From Thalassia testudinum (lineage: Eukaryota > Streptophyta > Magnoliopsida > Alismatales > Hydrocharitaceae): a stretch of 64,000 bases of DNA. The position numbers and the translations under genes are program-made. Shown here one piece after another: positions 54,092 through 64,000 of this stretch (position 1 is the first letter of the stretch; the number at the start of each line of letters is the position of its first letter). The notes under the pieces are model-generated. The model was not told the DNA's origin, did no database searches, and saw only the letters and a list, made by a program, of their open reading frames with translations. The DNA lies in contig JAZHRO010000062.1 of assembly GCA_037157565.1 (NCBI GenBank), forward strand, positions 620,001 through 684,000, in the 5' to 3' direction.

Positions 54092-55600
54092 ATGGAGGGA
54101 AGCTGTTCCACAAGCAGGATTTCCAAGGGGCAGTCCACAACCCGTCCGCCGTTGTTCGACGGGAGCAATTACCCCTACTGGAAGTTGCGGATGAAGACCT
54201 GGCTTCAAGCCACCGACTTCACGATCTGGGCCAGATGCGAGACGCCATTTGAGATCCCAGAAAAATCCGCAGGAGGCTACTCGCAGCAACAAATCCGTGA
54301 GCTCTCTTTAAACACAAAGACCATGAACGCCCTTTACTGCGTACTCAGCTCGGAGGAGTTCAATAGAATCTCGCAATGCGCCACCGCATACGAGATCTGG
54401 CACACACTTGAGGTAACTCACGAAGGTACCTCTAAGGTAAAAACTTCTAAACTCAATTTACTTTCACAAGAATTTGAGGCTTTTTCTATGAAATCTAACG
54501 AAACTTTAAGTGAGATGAACACTAGGTTCACTCTCATAGTAAACAATTTAAAAGCTTTAGGGAAGACCTTCATCAAGGGGGAGCTTCAAGGGAAGCTTCT
54601 TCGTTCCCTTGGACCGGAGTGGGAACAGAAAGTCGCCGCCATCGAGGAGGCGAACGAAGTAGAGGAGCTCAACATAGAAGATCTCCTAGGCAATCTAATG
54701 GCCTACGAGACAAAGTTGAAGCAGAAGAAGAAGGATACACCGGAGCCCAAACTGAAGAAGACTCTCGCCTTCAGAGCCGCGTCGGATAGCGAGGTAAGTT
54801 CCGACGACGAAGACTTTAGAATTTTACTTAAAAATTTTTCCAAGTTTTGTAGGGAATTAAAGAAAGAGAAAAAGGAGAAGAAGGAAAGCCCGAGACGTTG
54901 CTACCGCTGCAACGAGAAAGGGCACCGACGACCAGAGTGGCCTCTTCTCAGAAAGGCGACGAAAAAGGAAAAGGAAAAGAAATCTAAGAAGAAGGTGTTC
55001 CAAGCCACTTGGGACGATTCCAGCTCGGAGGAAGAAGAAGAAGAAAAAGAAGAAACCGCTTACTTTGGTTTCATGGCCAGAGGAAGAAATAGCGACAGCG
55101 AAAGCGGAAGCGACTCAGACAATGAGGTAAGTTATGATTTACAAGAAGCTTTTAATGAACTATTTGAGCTTAGTAAATCATTAAAAATAGAAAACAAAAG
55201 CATGAAAAAGAATCTTAGTTTTCTTAAATCTGAAAATGATAGGTTAGAAATAAAACTTAAGGATTTAGAAGCTAGTCCTAAAAAGGATAACCTATTATTA
55301 GAAAATAATAACCTCATCAATGAAAATAATAAATTGATTGAGGAAAATAATAGTTTAAAGTTAGAAATCTGTGATTTAAGAACTAAGATGCATACTATAG
55401 AAAAAGAAATCGCATGTCTTAGGGAAAACTCTAACAAATTAATCAACAAAGTAGATAATTTATATAGCCCTAAGATTGAGAAAGGATCTCCATCAAGGAG
55501 ACCCGCTAATAGATCCGGATCCAAGCCCACTTGGATACCGAAAAAAGAATTAGAATCTTGTTTTGTAGGTTTCAGGGATAACTGCAACACGAAGGATTAG
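54092..55600 (+). CDS. gag: Sirevirus-like Gag, 502 aa, intact frame
   Basis: ATG at 54092 (MEGSCSTSR) is the first ATG in the internal region; the frame also runs back into the LTR without a start. Residues about 20-60 (PPLFDGSNYPYWKLRM) are the Copia gag N-terminal block. About 100-230 is the capsid-like gag domain (NALYCVLSSEEFNRI, EIWHTLEVTHEGTSKVK). A Lys/Glu-rich region precedes a zinc knuckle at about residue 269 (CYRCNEKGHRRPEW) in which the last Cys is Trp. Then come acidic Ser/Glu runs and a long coiled-coil-like stretch (about 350-465; NNNLINENNKLIEENNSL). It ends with CFVGFRDNCNTKD. Sirevirus gags are unusually long, and this fits. It packages element RNA; enzymes must come in trans. 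Confidence 0.88.
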   Translation: MEGSCSTSRISKGQSTTRPPLFDGSNYPYWKLRMKTWLQATDFTIWARCETPFEIPEKSAGGYSQQQIRELSLNTKTMNALYCVLSSEEFNRISQCATAYEIWHTLEVTHEGTSKVKTSKLNLLSQEFEAFSMKSNETLSEMNTRFTLIVNNLKALGKTFIKGELQGKLLRSLGPEWEQKVAAIEEANEVEELNIEDLLGNLMAYETKLKQKKKDTPEPKLKKTLAFRAASDSEVSSDDEDFRILLKNFSKFCRELKKEKKEKKESPRRCYRCNEKGHRRPEWPLLRKATKKEKEKKSKKKVFQATWDDSSSEEEEEEKEETAYFGFMARGRNSDSESGSDSDNEVSYDLQEAFNELFELSKSLKIENKSMKKNLSFLKSENDRLEIKLKDLEASPKKDNLLLENNNLINENNKLIEENNSLKLEICDLRTKMHTIEKEIACLRENSNKLINKVDNLYSPKIEKGSPSRRPANRSGSKPTWIPKKELESCFVGFRDNCNTKD

Positions 55601-55867
55601 ACCTACAAGCTCAAGGCTGGTCAACTCGAGTTGGGAGAACCAAGGAGTAGACCAAGGAGGAGAACAAGAAGACCGACGAGACGGCGAACAAACGATAGAC
55701 CCGCCGCACGTCGACCACCAGATTGGAGACCGGCACCAATGCCCGGGCCTCCAAGCTAGGGATGGGAGCCCCATCCGATGTGGCATCCACCACCACCATT
55801 CGGGCCATTTTATTGGCCATGGTAGGTGAGGTAAAATTCTTAACCCTATCTTTTTATAAGCATTTAG

Positions 55868-56150
55868 ATAGGGGGAGTTAAAAAATGATGAGCTAATTGT
55901 CAATTTTTAAGGGGGAGATGCAAGTTAGCTAAATTTCCTTTAGTAAGGGGGAGAAAAATAATAGCTATCTTGTTGTTACAAAAAGGGGGAGAATATCACC
56001 TTTGTTAAAATAAATTCATAGAAGAGCATGTTTTAAGGGAGAGTTATATGAAATGTAAAACCAATTAAACCTTTTTGATAATGTCAAAAAGGGGGAGGTT
56101 TTTTCTGCATTATTATTTATGATTTTGTCATCATCAAAAAGGGTTCTTCT
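55868..56150 (+). promoter_or_regulatory. Multiple polypurine tracts of element G
   Basis: GGGGGAG-type tracts at about 55871, 55911, 55948, 55984 and 56089, and a final AAAAAGGG at 56136 before the LTR. Repeated AAGGGGGAG upstream of the 3' LTR is a recognised Sirevirus feature for plus-strand priming. 55601-55867 is a broken basic/Pro-rich tail (PPPPFGPFYWPW). Confidence 0.75.
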
Positions 56151-57845
56151 TGTTGGTGCTAGAGCACCACGATCATTTGTTTCGATGATAACAAAACACG
56201 TGTTATTTAACATTTGCAATTTGAGTCCTAGATTTCAGGTCAATTGCAAATGTAGACATGCTTAAACGGAGTTCGAGCTCGCATCCAGGACAGATTGGAG
56301 GAGCTTGACGGAAAACAGAGGAGGTTCGCGTGGAGCGACAGATTGAAGATAGAAGATAAGAAGAATAGGATAGATTCTTTTTAATCCTTTCTTGTATCTC
56401 TTGTCTTTATTTTCTTACTCTTTTTATTTTTCTTAGAATATTATGTTAAAGAGCCTCAAAGTACCCTAACAGTAGTCCTAGGAACACCGGCACAACCCTA
56501 GGATACTTAGGTTTTCTGTAGAATACTTAGAAAACCAATATATGGCTCAAACAGCATTTCCAGACGTCTAATTCCAAAATCAGACGTCTGATAAAGTATT
56601 TTAAGACGTCTGACTGTTGTTTCAGACGTCTTATAACTGTTAGGCTGGACATAGTTAGTTCTGTCTAATGAAATCAGACGTTCAGACCTTACACCAGACG
56701 TCTTAGGAGACGTCTGATGAATTTGCCAGATGTCCAATTAGTGGACCATTGGCCGGCTTAGCAAACACTCAAGAATATGACCGTTAGAGCCTTATCAGAC
56801 GTCCATAGGACTGTCCAGACGTCTGATAATTGACCGTTTTGCCTCGGCTGACCCAAAATCTTTTCTCAGAGATTTTCTAGCCGTTGCAACATTTGGAAAT
56901 CCATTCCCACAGTAAAAGTTGGTTTCCAGACGTCCTGTATGTCGTCTGATAGACTTGAACAAGAACCCTGTTTAGATCTGATTCAAGTCAGGAGGAAACC
57001 CGCATGAAATCAGACGTCTTAAAGTGGCCTTCCAGACGTCTGATGCCAAAGTTAGACGTCTGATTACCCTGTCAAGAGCAATCATTGTCCTGATTTCGGC
57101 CTGATTCTCTTGGACTTTGTTCCCAACGGCTATAGAACCTTTCCTGAGCCTTCCAAAGCCTTCCTAAGGCCTCTACAAATAGAGGGGAACCTTTACACAC
57201 CAAAAGATACACTTGGATACACTAAGACACACCTAGAGACACCCAAGCAACATAGTTCCACTCTCTTGTGTCCTAGATATCTCTTGCTCTCCAAGCTCAA
57301 GCTCCATTCTCTTGAGAGCATCAAGCTTCACGCACCCGCTCTCCGGCCGTAGTTCACGAGAGCGAAGTTGCGCCGTCGCGTGGCTCACGCACCGCGTCAT
57401 CAACTCGACGCACTCCTTGCAAAGGGGAGTTTCCTATTTCCTATAGAAGCTAGGCTTAAATTCCTTTGTTGGCTCTATAGGATTACTTGTTTTATTTTAT
57501 CTTTGTCTTTTGGTTGGGTATTCGCTTTGCGAATTCCCATCTCCTTCGTGGGACAAAATCCTTCTCGTGGAGAGAAGGGGTTGAGGAACGCTACCCTCGT
57601 ACTTGTAGCGTGGTTGTATTGAGGTTGAATCACCCTCGTTTTAAGTGATTCGGTTTAGTGGATTTTGATCAACTTGGTTGATCGAAAAATCCTAACTCGA
57701 GAGGGTTAGGTGGCGGTTTTCACCCGGTTTGGGTTTCCACCTAAAAACAATTGTGTACATTGTGTGATTGGTTTTCTTTGGTGAGATTACTTTATATTTT
57801 ATTTCCGCATTTATTACGTCACCCCTCTTCGAAGGGAAAACTACA
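56151..57845 (+). repeat. 3' LTR of element G
   Basis: Partner of 52323-54037. It lacks about 20 bp containing one palindrome copy (equivalent to 53191-53210). Confidence 0.93.
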
Positions 57846-58419
57846 CTTCTCACATGAGGTGTGGCTTGAGAGAGGCAACCTGATCAATTCTCATCCATTT
57901 GATGAGAAGGTAGGGCAACGAGCGATTTGGAGGGTCTAGATGGCACCACGTGACATCATCTGGACCGCCCATCTTCTCTTCCTTGTAAGTGGTGTCACGG
58001 ATGTCGGGTCGGACCGATTTTTGCACCGTTGGGCTGCGATCGTTGATCCAAACCCATTCGTGCAGTTAGATTTGTCATCTAAAGTACGGTTTTACACCAT
58101 CTTAGCCCCTTAACCTCTGATCTTTCTCAGACTGCATCTGATGCTACGGAGGTCCGATCGGAGCGATCTTGGAGTCGTTGAACTCCGATCGTCACCCTAA
58201 TCAGATCCGTACAGTTGGATCTTCAATCCGATGTCCCGATAAGATATTGTCGTATTTCCTGACCACAAAAAGGGAAAATTAACCTAAAATTTATACAACC
58301 TAATCTAAGTGCATGATGATGCATGTTATGCAATATTTATAATGTATGATGCAACTTAATGTCTAAAAACACGCAAAAATAGTCGATTTATGTGATATAA
58401 ATGTGTTTACATCACCCTG

Positions 58420-59570
58420 CTTGCTTATAGCCACTTCTATGCCCAGAAAATATATAGGCTGACCCAAATCCTTCATAACAAACTGCTCGGCCAAGGACCT
58501 CTTGATCTCAACTATTTCAGCTCTGTCATCACCGGTAAAGATTAGATTATCAACATAGACAAGTAATGTCACAATTTCATTCTCAGTCTTTCTAACAAAA
58601 AGAGAGTGATTTGAAGAAGACCTCTGCAATCCCATCTTTTCCACCATCTTGAAGAGCTTCTAGAACCAAGCTCTCATATTCTGTTTAAGGCCATAGATGA
58701 TCTTCTTCAACCTACACATACACTCTCCCTGAACCTCGAACACAGGGAGTTGCTACATATATACCTCCTTCTGAAGATCGCCATAAAGGAAGGCGTTCTT
58801 CACATCAAGCTGGTGAAGCATCCAGTACTTGTGAGCAGCAACAGAGACAAGTATCCTAACTATGGACAGGCGAGCAACTAGAGAGGTGTCAAAGAGGTCC
58901 ACCCCATACGTCTGAATGAACCCCTCTACCACTAACCAAGCCTTATACCTTGAAATAGACCCATCAGGGTTGTATTTCAAGGCAAAGACCCAACGACAAC
59001 CCACCAAGCAAGCACCAGTAGAAAGAGAAGTCAGCTCCCAAGTTTGTCTGCTGCGAAGTGTGGCCATCTTATCCGCCATGGCCATATGCCATTTTGGATG
59101 AAGCAAGGCTTGCTGATATGTGGAGGGAATCTCTGTAGTGGCAAGAGTTGTGGTAAATAACCCAAATGTCTTTTCCAGATTAGCTGTAGTTGCTACTCCA
59201 GCTACATGATACTGAGCACAAGAACGGAAAGCCTTCCTAACAACAAGGTCATCATCCGGAATACTATCAACAGGTCCTACACCATCACTACTAGAAACAA
59301 CATCGTAAGATGCTTCAACACATACCTGACTCAAGGACGATGGTGGATCTAAAGTAAGGAGGGTCTGTTCCCTGTAGGTGACTGGCAGCTGAAAAGTAAT
59401 AGGTGAATCTCTGAATTTCTAATCATCAGTGACACTGTTAGGTGTTGAACTGCTCACAGGTGCCTGATTATCAAAGTCAAGAGTAGGGCCAACCTCAGAT
59501 ATGGGAAACTCATCCATAGGCACACGTGGAACCGACATAGGAGTAACCTCACAGCTTTAGAGACCAATTA
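58420..59570 (-). pseudogene. Copia E reverse transcriptase (broken)
   Basis: It runs HPKWHMAMADKMATLRSRQT (about 59040-59100), [37 protein letters not shown] (about 58753-58810), then after a shift KMGLQRSSSNHSLFVRK and the catalytic box at 58546-58557. That box reads YVDN, as in the copy at 33321-41023. It breaks at 58419 where the solo LTR inserted; GIEVAISKQG rejoins the fragment at 50205-50989. Confidence 0.88.
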
Positions 59571-60899
59571 TCGTGCTACAAGAGAGAAATAAGGAGTGGA
59601 TTCATAGAAGATAACATTAACACTCACAGAGTGCTTCCCAGTAACAGGATCAAAGCACATGTACACCTTCTATGTCTGTGAATAGCCAAGAAAAACACAC
59701 TTGACTACTCTAGGTGCTAACTTGTTCCTTCCTAGTCCCAGTAAATGCACAAAGACAACACATCCAAATATCCATTGAGGTAGCTAAAATAAATCTCTAT
59801 CGGGATACAAAACATGCCATGGTATCCGCTCATATGACACAAAGGATGGCATTCTATTAATAAGAACAACATCACCCCAATACAAATGTGGTACATAGTG
59901 GTAAATCAAAACAGTACGAGCCACATCCAACAAATGTCTGTGTTTTCTTTCCACCACACCATTCTGCTGGGAAGTGTGCGAATAAGACGTCTAATGTACA
60001 TGCCATGAGACCTATAAAAATTAGCTAATCTAGTAGTGCAAAATTCCAAAACATTATCAGACTGCACAATCTTTGCCATAACTTATTTCTAATAAAAATG
60101 TTACAATCCCATGTCCAACATTGGACTTATTCTTTAATAAAGACAACCATGATAGGCGAGAAAAATCATCTATAATGACCAAATAATATATGTCCCTATC
60201 AATCAGGAATCCGACTAGGGCCCCAAACATCATATGAAGGTGTTGAAACACAATAGTAGTCCCTGGTGCAATACTCAAAGGAAATGAGGATTTGTGGTAC
60301 TTCCCCAACTGACATGTGTCAGTGAATCTCAATGGTGGCAGACATGTGTCAGTGAATCTCAGTAGTGGCAAAAATGTGTGGGATGATGCATCTAAGCCTA
60401 TCCAGAGAAGGGTGGCCAAGTCTGAACTAGACAATACACACCCCCCTCTTCATGTCCTCCAGCAATCACTGTCCCCGTCAATTTGTCCTGAAATATATAT
60501 CCAAGTTCGTCAAATATAGCACGACAGTGGAGTTGCTTTATAATCTTGCTAACATATAACAGATTCAATAAAAAACTAGGGACATAAAAAGCATCAGACA
60601 ACCTCATAGTAGGAGTCAATGCCACCTCCCCTTCACCCCTAATATACGCATGTCGGCCATCAGCAACCTGTACAGTCCTACCATGGGGTACAAATTGTAG
60701 TCTGCCAAAACACCCCTGATCTCCTAACAAGTGGTGTGTAGCACCTGAATCCACCAACCATGTCATACCTGAAGAAGTCTGGGCACACATATCTAGACCT
60801 GATGAGGAGGCGAAGGCAGCAGTCTCAATGGAAGTGGAGGTTGGCTCTTGAGTCAATTGGAAAAGGCATTGTAACAATGCATCATAGTCTGCCCTAGGA
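59571..60899 (-). pseudogene. Copia E protease-integrase (broken)
   Basis: Protease WLVDSGATHHLLGDQGCF (about 60715-60770) keeps the DSG triad. The pre-integrase zinc block is altered by a 30-bp in-frame tandem duplication (60311-60370). Integrase IDDFSRLSWLSLLKNKSNVG (about 60110-60170) is followed by breaks. The integrase tail at about 59640-59800 is degenerate. Confidence 0.8.
60311..60370 (-). repeat. 30-bp tandem duplication in Copia E integrase
   Basis: Units 60311-60340 and 60341-60370 differ at two positions (AATGG/AGTAG). On the minus strand this repeats LRFTDTC, duplicating one Cys of the HHCC zinc motif. Confidence 0.85.
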
Positions 60900-61784
60900 A
60901 CAAGGACAACATCAACTGTATCCTCAGTAGTCACAATGGCTTAGTTAGCCATTGGAGGTCTTCCATGTTTGGCCCAACAAGAAGCCTCCACATGACCAAC
61001 TTTGCCACAATAGGTGTCAGTAGTGCAGGATCTCCCAAAGGCACCACTTCCTCTCCCGCGTCCACAAGTGGAGGGTGCTCCATTACCACTTTGTCCAGCA
61101 ATAGCAGCATAGGCAGATTCCTGACCAGTCTCTCCTGTTTGTGGTGCAACAACACCAATACAGCTCAGGCAGCTATAGACTTCCTTTAAGGTAGCAAGCT
61201 CTAACAATGTGAGAATTTGAGGTGCCTAACCAGGCAGTAGTGTACTCTGAACTAAGACCAGACAAGAACTGGCGCATAGCCGCCTCTCTATGGTACTCTC
61301 TCTACGTGGCACATGTGCACACTGGCCTACAAGCATTATACTTTTCCTAAAGCCCTTTAAGGACTAAATAATACTAGGATAAAGATCTCCCTTCCTGCTT
61401 CAATTAGGAAAATTCATGACTGATTTGAAAAACTTGGGATGAGTTTTTCTAATGCGAATAGGTATCACAAAGACTATTCCACATAGCTTTGGTGGTCAGA
61501 TGGCACATAATCTCATCTCCAATCCATGGGATAATGCAATTCATCAGCCACTCCTTGACCATTACATTGTCCTTCGATGTGTTATTTCCTGTCTTGTCAG
61601 TAGGCTCAGGCTCCAACAAAATATGTTCCTTGTCTTGACCTTCAACTATCATCAAGAACATCTGAGACCATTTGAGATAATCGATCTCGTCCAACTTGAT
61701 GATTGGACCAAAAAATGGACTCTTATAAGCCCCAAACTCGGGAACAGCACTCGATATCACTTTAGAAGAACTGGAACTCGCCAT
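60900..61784 (-). pseudogene. Copia E gag (broken)
   Basis: ATG at 61784 (MASSSSSKV) leads to FFGPIIKLDEIDYLKW, GQDKEHILLEPEP and WLMNCIIPWIGDEI. The knuckle near 60990-61020 reads TYCGKVGHVEASC, with the first Cys pair altered. Frame breaks near 61450 and 61210. Confidence 0.8.
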
Positions 61785-62309
61785 AACTAGCCTTGAAGAT
61801 AGGAAAAACACTCCAAAAACTGGATCTGAAAAATTTTCAGACTATAAAACACATCAAGAGGGAAAGATCGGGCCTCAAGCGTGGAGATCTAGCTTGCTTG
61901 CAATCTGAAATCCACACCCAAGGTCAAGAAAACGCCCCCTACATGGTGTTGCAAGGTGCGCACGGGCTTAAGGAATGCCCAGCGCACCCGTGTGCAGGAG
62001 TGCACCTCCCTAAATTGCTGCCGGTAGGCAGCGGCAGCCCAGCAGCACCTCTGCACCACCACTGGGGGCTGCTACTACCCCTACGTTGCTGCTGGGTGCC
62101 ACCTAGGACCCTGCAGGCCCCCTCAAAGATGCTGCTGCCCCCCGCGTCACCCCCTATCGCAGGTGATGAGGAGAGAGGGGCGACGGAGATGAGGGAGAGA
62201 GGGTGGTGGCAGTAGGAGAGAGAGAGAGGCTTTTAGGTGTTGGGGTTTTAGAGGGATTTTTTTTTTTGTGGGATATCACAACCCAACCTAGGACCACGCT
62301 CAGATACCA

Positions 62310-62461
62310 AGGGAGAAGAAATGTCAAAATCTAATTATCAAAAGACCCAACACCTCTTTATATAAAGAAGAGGAATTGGGCAAATATTAGTGCATGTCCA
62401 ATATGAAACAGAAAATAATGAAATAGGACATAGAACAAATATGAATAGGAGTATCTCAATA
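62310..62461 (-). repeat. 5' LTR of Copia E
   Basis: Partner of 50053-50204. The leader between it and gag (61790-62297) is Pro/Ala-rich in chance frames and contains a T-run at 62259-62268. Confidence 0.88.
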
Positions 62462-62466
62462 ATCTC

Positions 62467-62990
62467 CTAGAGAGGTACACTGGAATGGTGTGTGCCAAGT
62501 GCTAAGGTACCTCAAGCGGGCTCCTGGGAAAGGACTCCCTCTCAAAAAGCATAATCATCTTGATATATGAGGCTATTCAGATGTTGACTATGCTAGGGCA
62601 CATGAGGACAAAATGTCTAGTGTAGGCTATTGCACATATGTAAGTGGCAATCTTGTCACTTGGATGAGTAAGAAATAGAATGTAATTTCCAAATCTAGTG
62701 CAGAGTCTGAGTATAGGACAATGACCCATATTACTTGTGAGTTGTGGGTAAGGGTAAGATCCATTTTGCAGGACCTAGGTGTTTCTATCTCAGGTCCCAC
62801 TCTTATGTATAGATAACAAAGCTTCTGCATTGATTACAAACAATCCAGCATTTCATGAGCGAACAAAGCATATAGAAGTGGATTGTCACTTCATTAAAGA
62901 AGCTATTCTAGCAGGAAAGATTTCAACACCCTATATTACCACTAAAGAACAGATTACAAATATCTTTACCAAAGCACTCTCAAAGAAACG
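62467..62990 (+). pseudogene. Copia C RNase H fragment
   Basis: It resumes PREVHWNGVCQVLRYLK (62467-62517), GYSDVDYARAHEDK (about 62572-62612), CTYVSGNLVTWMSKK and SSAESEYRTM. Then [18 protein letters not shown] (about 62840-62893) and ITNIFTKAL. One stop in MSKK-N and a shift near 62815. It precedes the 3' LTR. Confidence 0.88.
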
Positions 62991-63050
62991 TCGAGTTATT
63001 GTATTTCAAACTGAGCATGTCAAATGTGTATGCTCCAACTTGAGGGGAAA

Positions 63051-63185
63051 TGTTGAGTTTGTAGTATTTAGTATTTTATTTTTTTTATTTATCTGTGTAA
63101 GGATGTACTCATTTTTTCCCGTCTGCCTCTATATAAAGACACATAGGATCTCGAGAAATAAACAATTCACTCATTTGTCCCATCA
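63051..63185 (+). repeat. 3' LTR of Copia C
   Basis: TGTTGAGTTTGTAG to GTCCCATCA, followed by the TSD CCCTT at 63186-63190. Confidence 0.9.
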
Positions 63186-63190
63186 CCCTT

Positions 63191-64000
63191 GTATATCCCT
63201 TGTGGTTGTAAGTATACACCCCCTCCCCCCGGGTGTGCTTCCTTCTTCAGATAATTTTAAAAGAAATGGTAATTAAGGGAATTATATACCTCTATGTGCA
63301 AATCACTTATGACAACTTAACCAAAAACCTTTTTGCGGTGAACTTATTCCACAATCCAAAAGGCATATCCTCGCTAGATTAAAAAATTATTCGACGGAAT
63401 TTTTTAGTTTTAAAAGGAATTTCACTCCAGAAGTATAAAAGGGATTTAAGTATGGAAGGAGGTGATTTCTTAATCAGGCTTCAAACCTGTTGAATCTGTA
63501 GTTTGAATCATTTGAACCCCAATCAACAGAGATAAAATCACTACAAGCTAGAAGCTAGGAGAGTGATAGCCAGACCATTTATTTGGGAAATTGTTGTTTA
63601 TATATATGGTAGTGCCAAAGAGATGACATTTTCAAATTTTGTAGAGCAAAATAGAGCCTTAATCAGGATGTCAACTATCAATAACGTAGATTTCCATAAG
63701 AGGAAGGTATTTATTCTAAAGCTATGGTTGAGGTTATTTTTCATCTTAATTTATATTTACCTTCTTTATTTAAGCACCTTTTTCTATTTTTCCCATTGAT
63801 ACTCTATATAATGAGGGTTCGGATTTTCCAATGGTATGAGATATGTTCTTCTAATAGGGTATTACATTATCCAAAGATCATTGCCCACCTTGTTCTCCCC
63901 CACTTCTCCACGAAGAAATCCTTCATCAAATCAAAGGGAACCAACCAATCCACATCTCCATGCATCATCCCACGATTGTGCACCGTTGTGCACCCCTCTA
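63191..64000. other. Right flank, unassigned
   Basis: AT-rich and without recognisable genes. Near 63803-63812 a TATATAATGAGG run is followed at about 63832 by TGGTATGAGAT, resembling an LTR end and Met-type primer site. An element may therefore begin near here and run off the window. Low certainty. Confidence 0.35.

Larger units (their letters stand above)
52323..57845 (+). mobile_element. Gag-only Sirevirus-like Copia element (G)
   Basis: LTRs 52323-54037 (1715 bp) and 56151-57845 (1695 bp) are flanked by TSD CTTCT (52318-52322, 57846-57850). Primer site TGGTATCAGAGC is at 54040-54051. The internal 2.1 kb has an intact gag ORF but no protease, integrase, RT or RNase H. Repeated AAGGGGGAG tracts before the 3' LTR and GACGTC palindromes in the LTR match known Sirevirus signatures. 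The layout fits the TR-GAG class (terminal repeats with gag only). LTRs differ by scattered substitutions and an indel of about 20 bp. Confidence 0.92.
50995..58414 (-). mobile_element. Solo LTR of the element D family (F), split by element G
   Basis: TSD CCCTG lies at 50990-50994 and 58415-58419. Its own sequence (50995-52322 plus 57851-58414, about 1892 bp) is colinear on the minus strand with the single 1765-bp LTR of element D. Shared features are TGATGTAAACACATTT start, GATCCAAC blocks, tRNA-like module, hairpin, and CGTCGAGGAGGA and TCACGAAG near the end. There is no internal region, so it is a solo LTR. Divergence from D is high. Confidence 0.88.
50053..62461 (-). mobile_element. Copia E, nested in Copia C
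   Basis: LTRs 50053-50204 and 62310-62461 (152 bp each) are flanked by TSD ATCTC (50048-50052, 62462-62466). The reversed primer site GCTCAGATACCA is at 62298-62309. Minus-strand order is gag, protease, integrase, RT, RNase H. It is split in RT by the solo LTR 50995-58414. Own length is about 5.0 kb. Sister copy of the Copia at 33321-41023. Confidence 0.92.
30334..63185 (+). mobile_element. Copia C, opened by three nested insertions
   Basis: 5' LTR 30334-30477 and 3' LTR 63051-63185 are homologous and flanked by TSD CCCTT (30329-30333, 63186-63190). Primer site TGATATCAAAGC lies at 30478-30489, and AACTTGAGGGGAAA precedes the 3' LTR. Its own sequence is 30334-33320, 41029-41630, 49412-50052 and 62467-63185 (about 4.95 kb). 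Gag, integrase, RT and RNase H pieces rejoin in the correct order across the insertions. Many stops. Confidence 0.92.

Noticed and set aside
55132..55590. 152-aa Leu/Ser-rich minus-strand open frame
   Set aside because: Antisense shadow of the Asn/Lys/Glu-rich coiled-coil part of the intact gag.

Overview
This window is plant nuclear DNA, almost certainly from a flowering plant. Evidence: dense short-LTR Copia elements, an L1-type LINE with a plant-style zinc-knuckle ORF1, an element primed by plant tRNA-Asp, a Sirevirus-type Copia derivative, and two plant gene fragments (L-2-hydroxyglutarate dehydrogenase and a WNK kinase). I cannot name the species. There are no bacterial-style operons, CRISPR arrays, rRNA genes or functional tRNA genes. 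About 85-90% of the window is transposon sequence.

Layout. 1-4968: degenerate LTR-element remnants, including a small LTR element (2011-3557) inserted in the 5' LTR of a gag-less element (1734-4677). 4969-10099: a worn Copia on the plus strand. 10373-11577: two intact, correctly spliced exons of L-2-hydroxyglutarate dehydrogenase on the minus strand, the only host coding sequence that looks alive. 11685-13908: a gag-only LTR element. 14460-22449: a related LTR element whose LTR is split by a full-length L1 LINE (14665-20840). 23657-23866: a WNK kinase N-terminal fragment. 23966-27187: an LTR element carrying a solo LTR at its 5' end and a 5'-truncated LINE inside. 28110-29844: a small LTR element.

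30334-63185 is one Copia element (about 32.85 kb end to end, TSD CCCTT) blown open by three independent insertions. The first is a minus-strand Copia (33321-41023), itself split by a solo LTR (35480-38078). The second is a very young Ty3-type non-autonomous element with 1765-bp LTRs (41631-49406). The third is another minus-strand Copia (50053-62461), split by a solo LTR (50995-58414), which is split again by a gag-only Sirevirus-like element (52323-57845). Target-site duplications can be read at every level, so insertion order is fixed without dating.

Most unusual. (1) The 41631-49406 element has LTRs differing at only two positions I can see, no recognisable gag or pol, and one intact 597-aa ORF of unknown function with a hydrophobic C-terminal segment. 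Its LTR, and the diverged solo LTR of the same family at 50995-58414, carry a tRNA-like module with A-box and B-box motifs 30-31 nt apart, upstream of the Pol II TATA box. (2) The two minus-strand Copia copies share the same Asp-to-Asn change in the catalytic YVDD box, which points to spread in trans. (3) The gag-only Sirevirus-like element has a complete gag ORF and about a dozen GACGTC palindromes per LTR.

How the parts relate: these are layers of parasites on parasites in and around a housekeeping gene. Several elements (11685-13908, 14460-22449, 41631-49406, 52323-57845) lack polymerase and would depend on enzymes from other copies.
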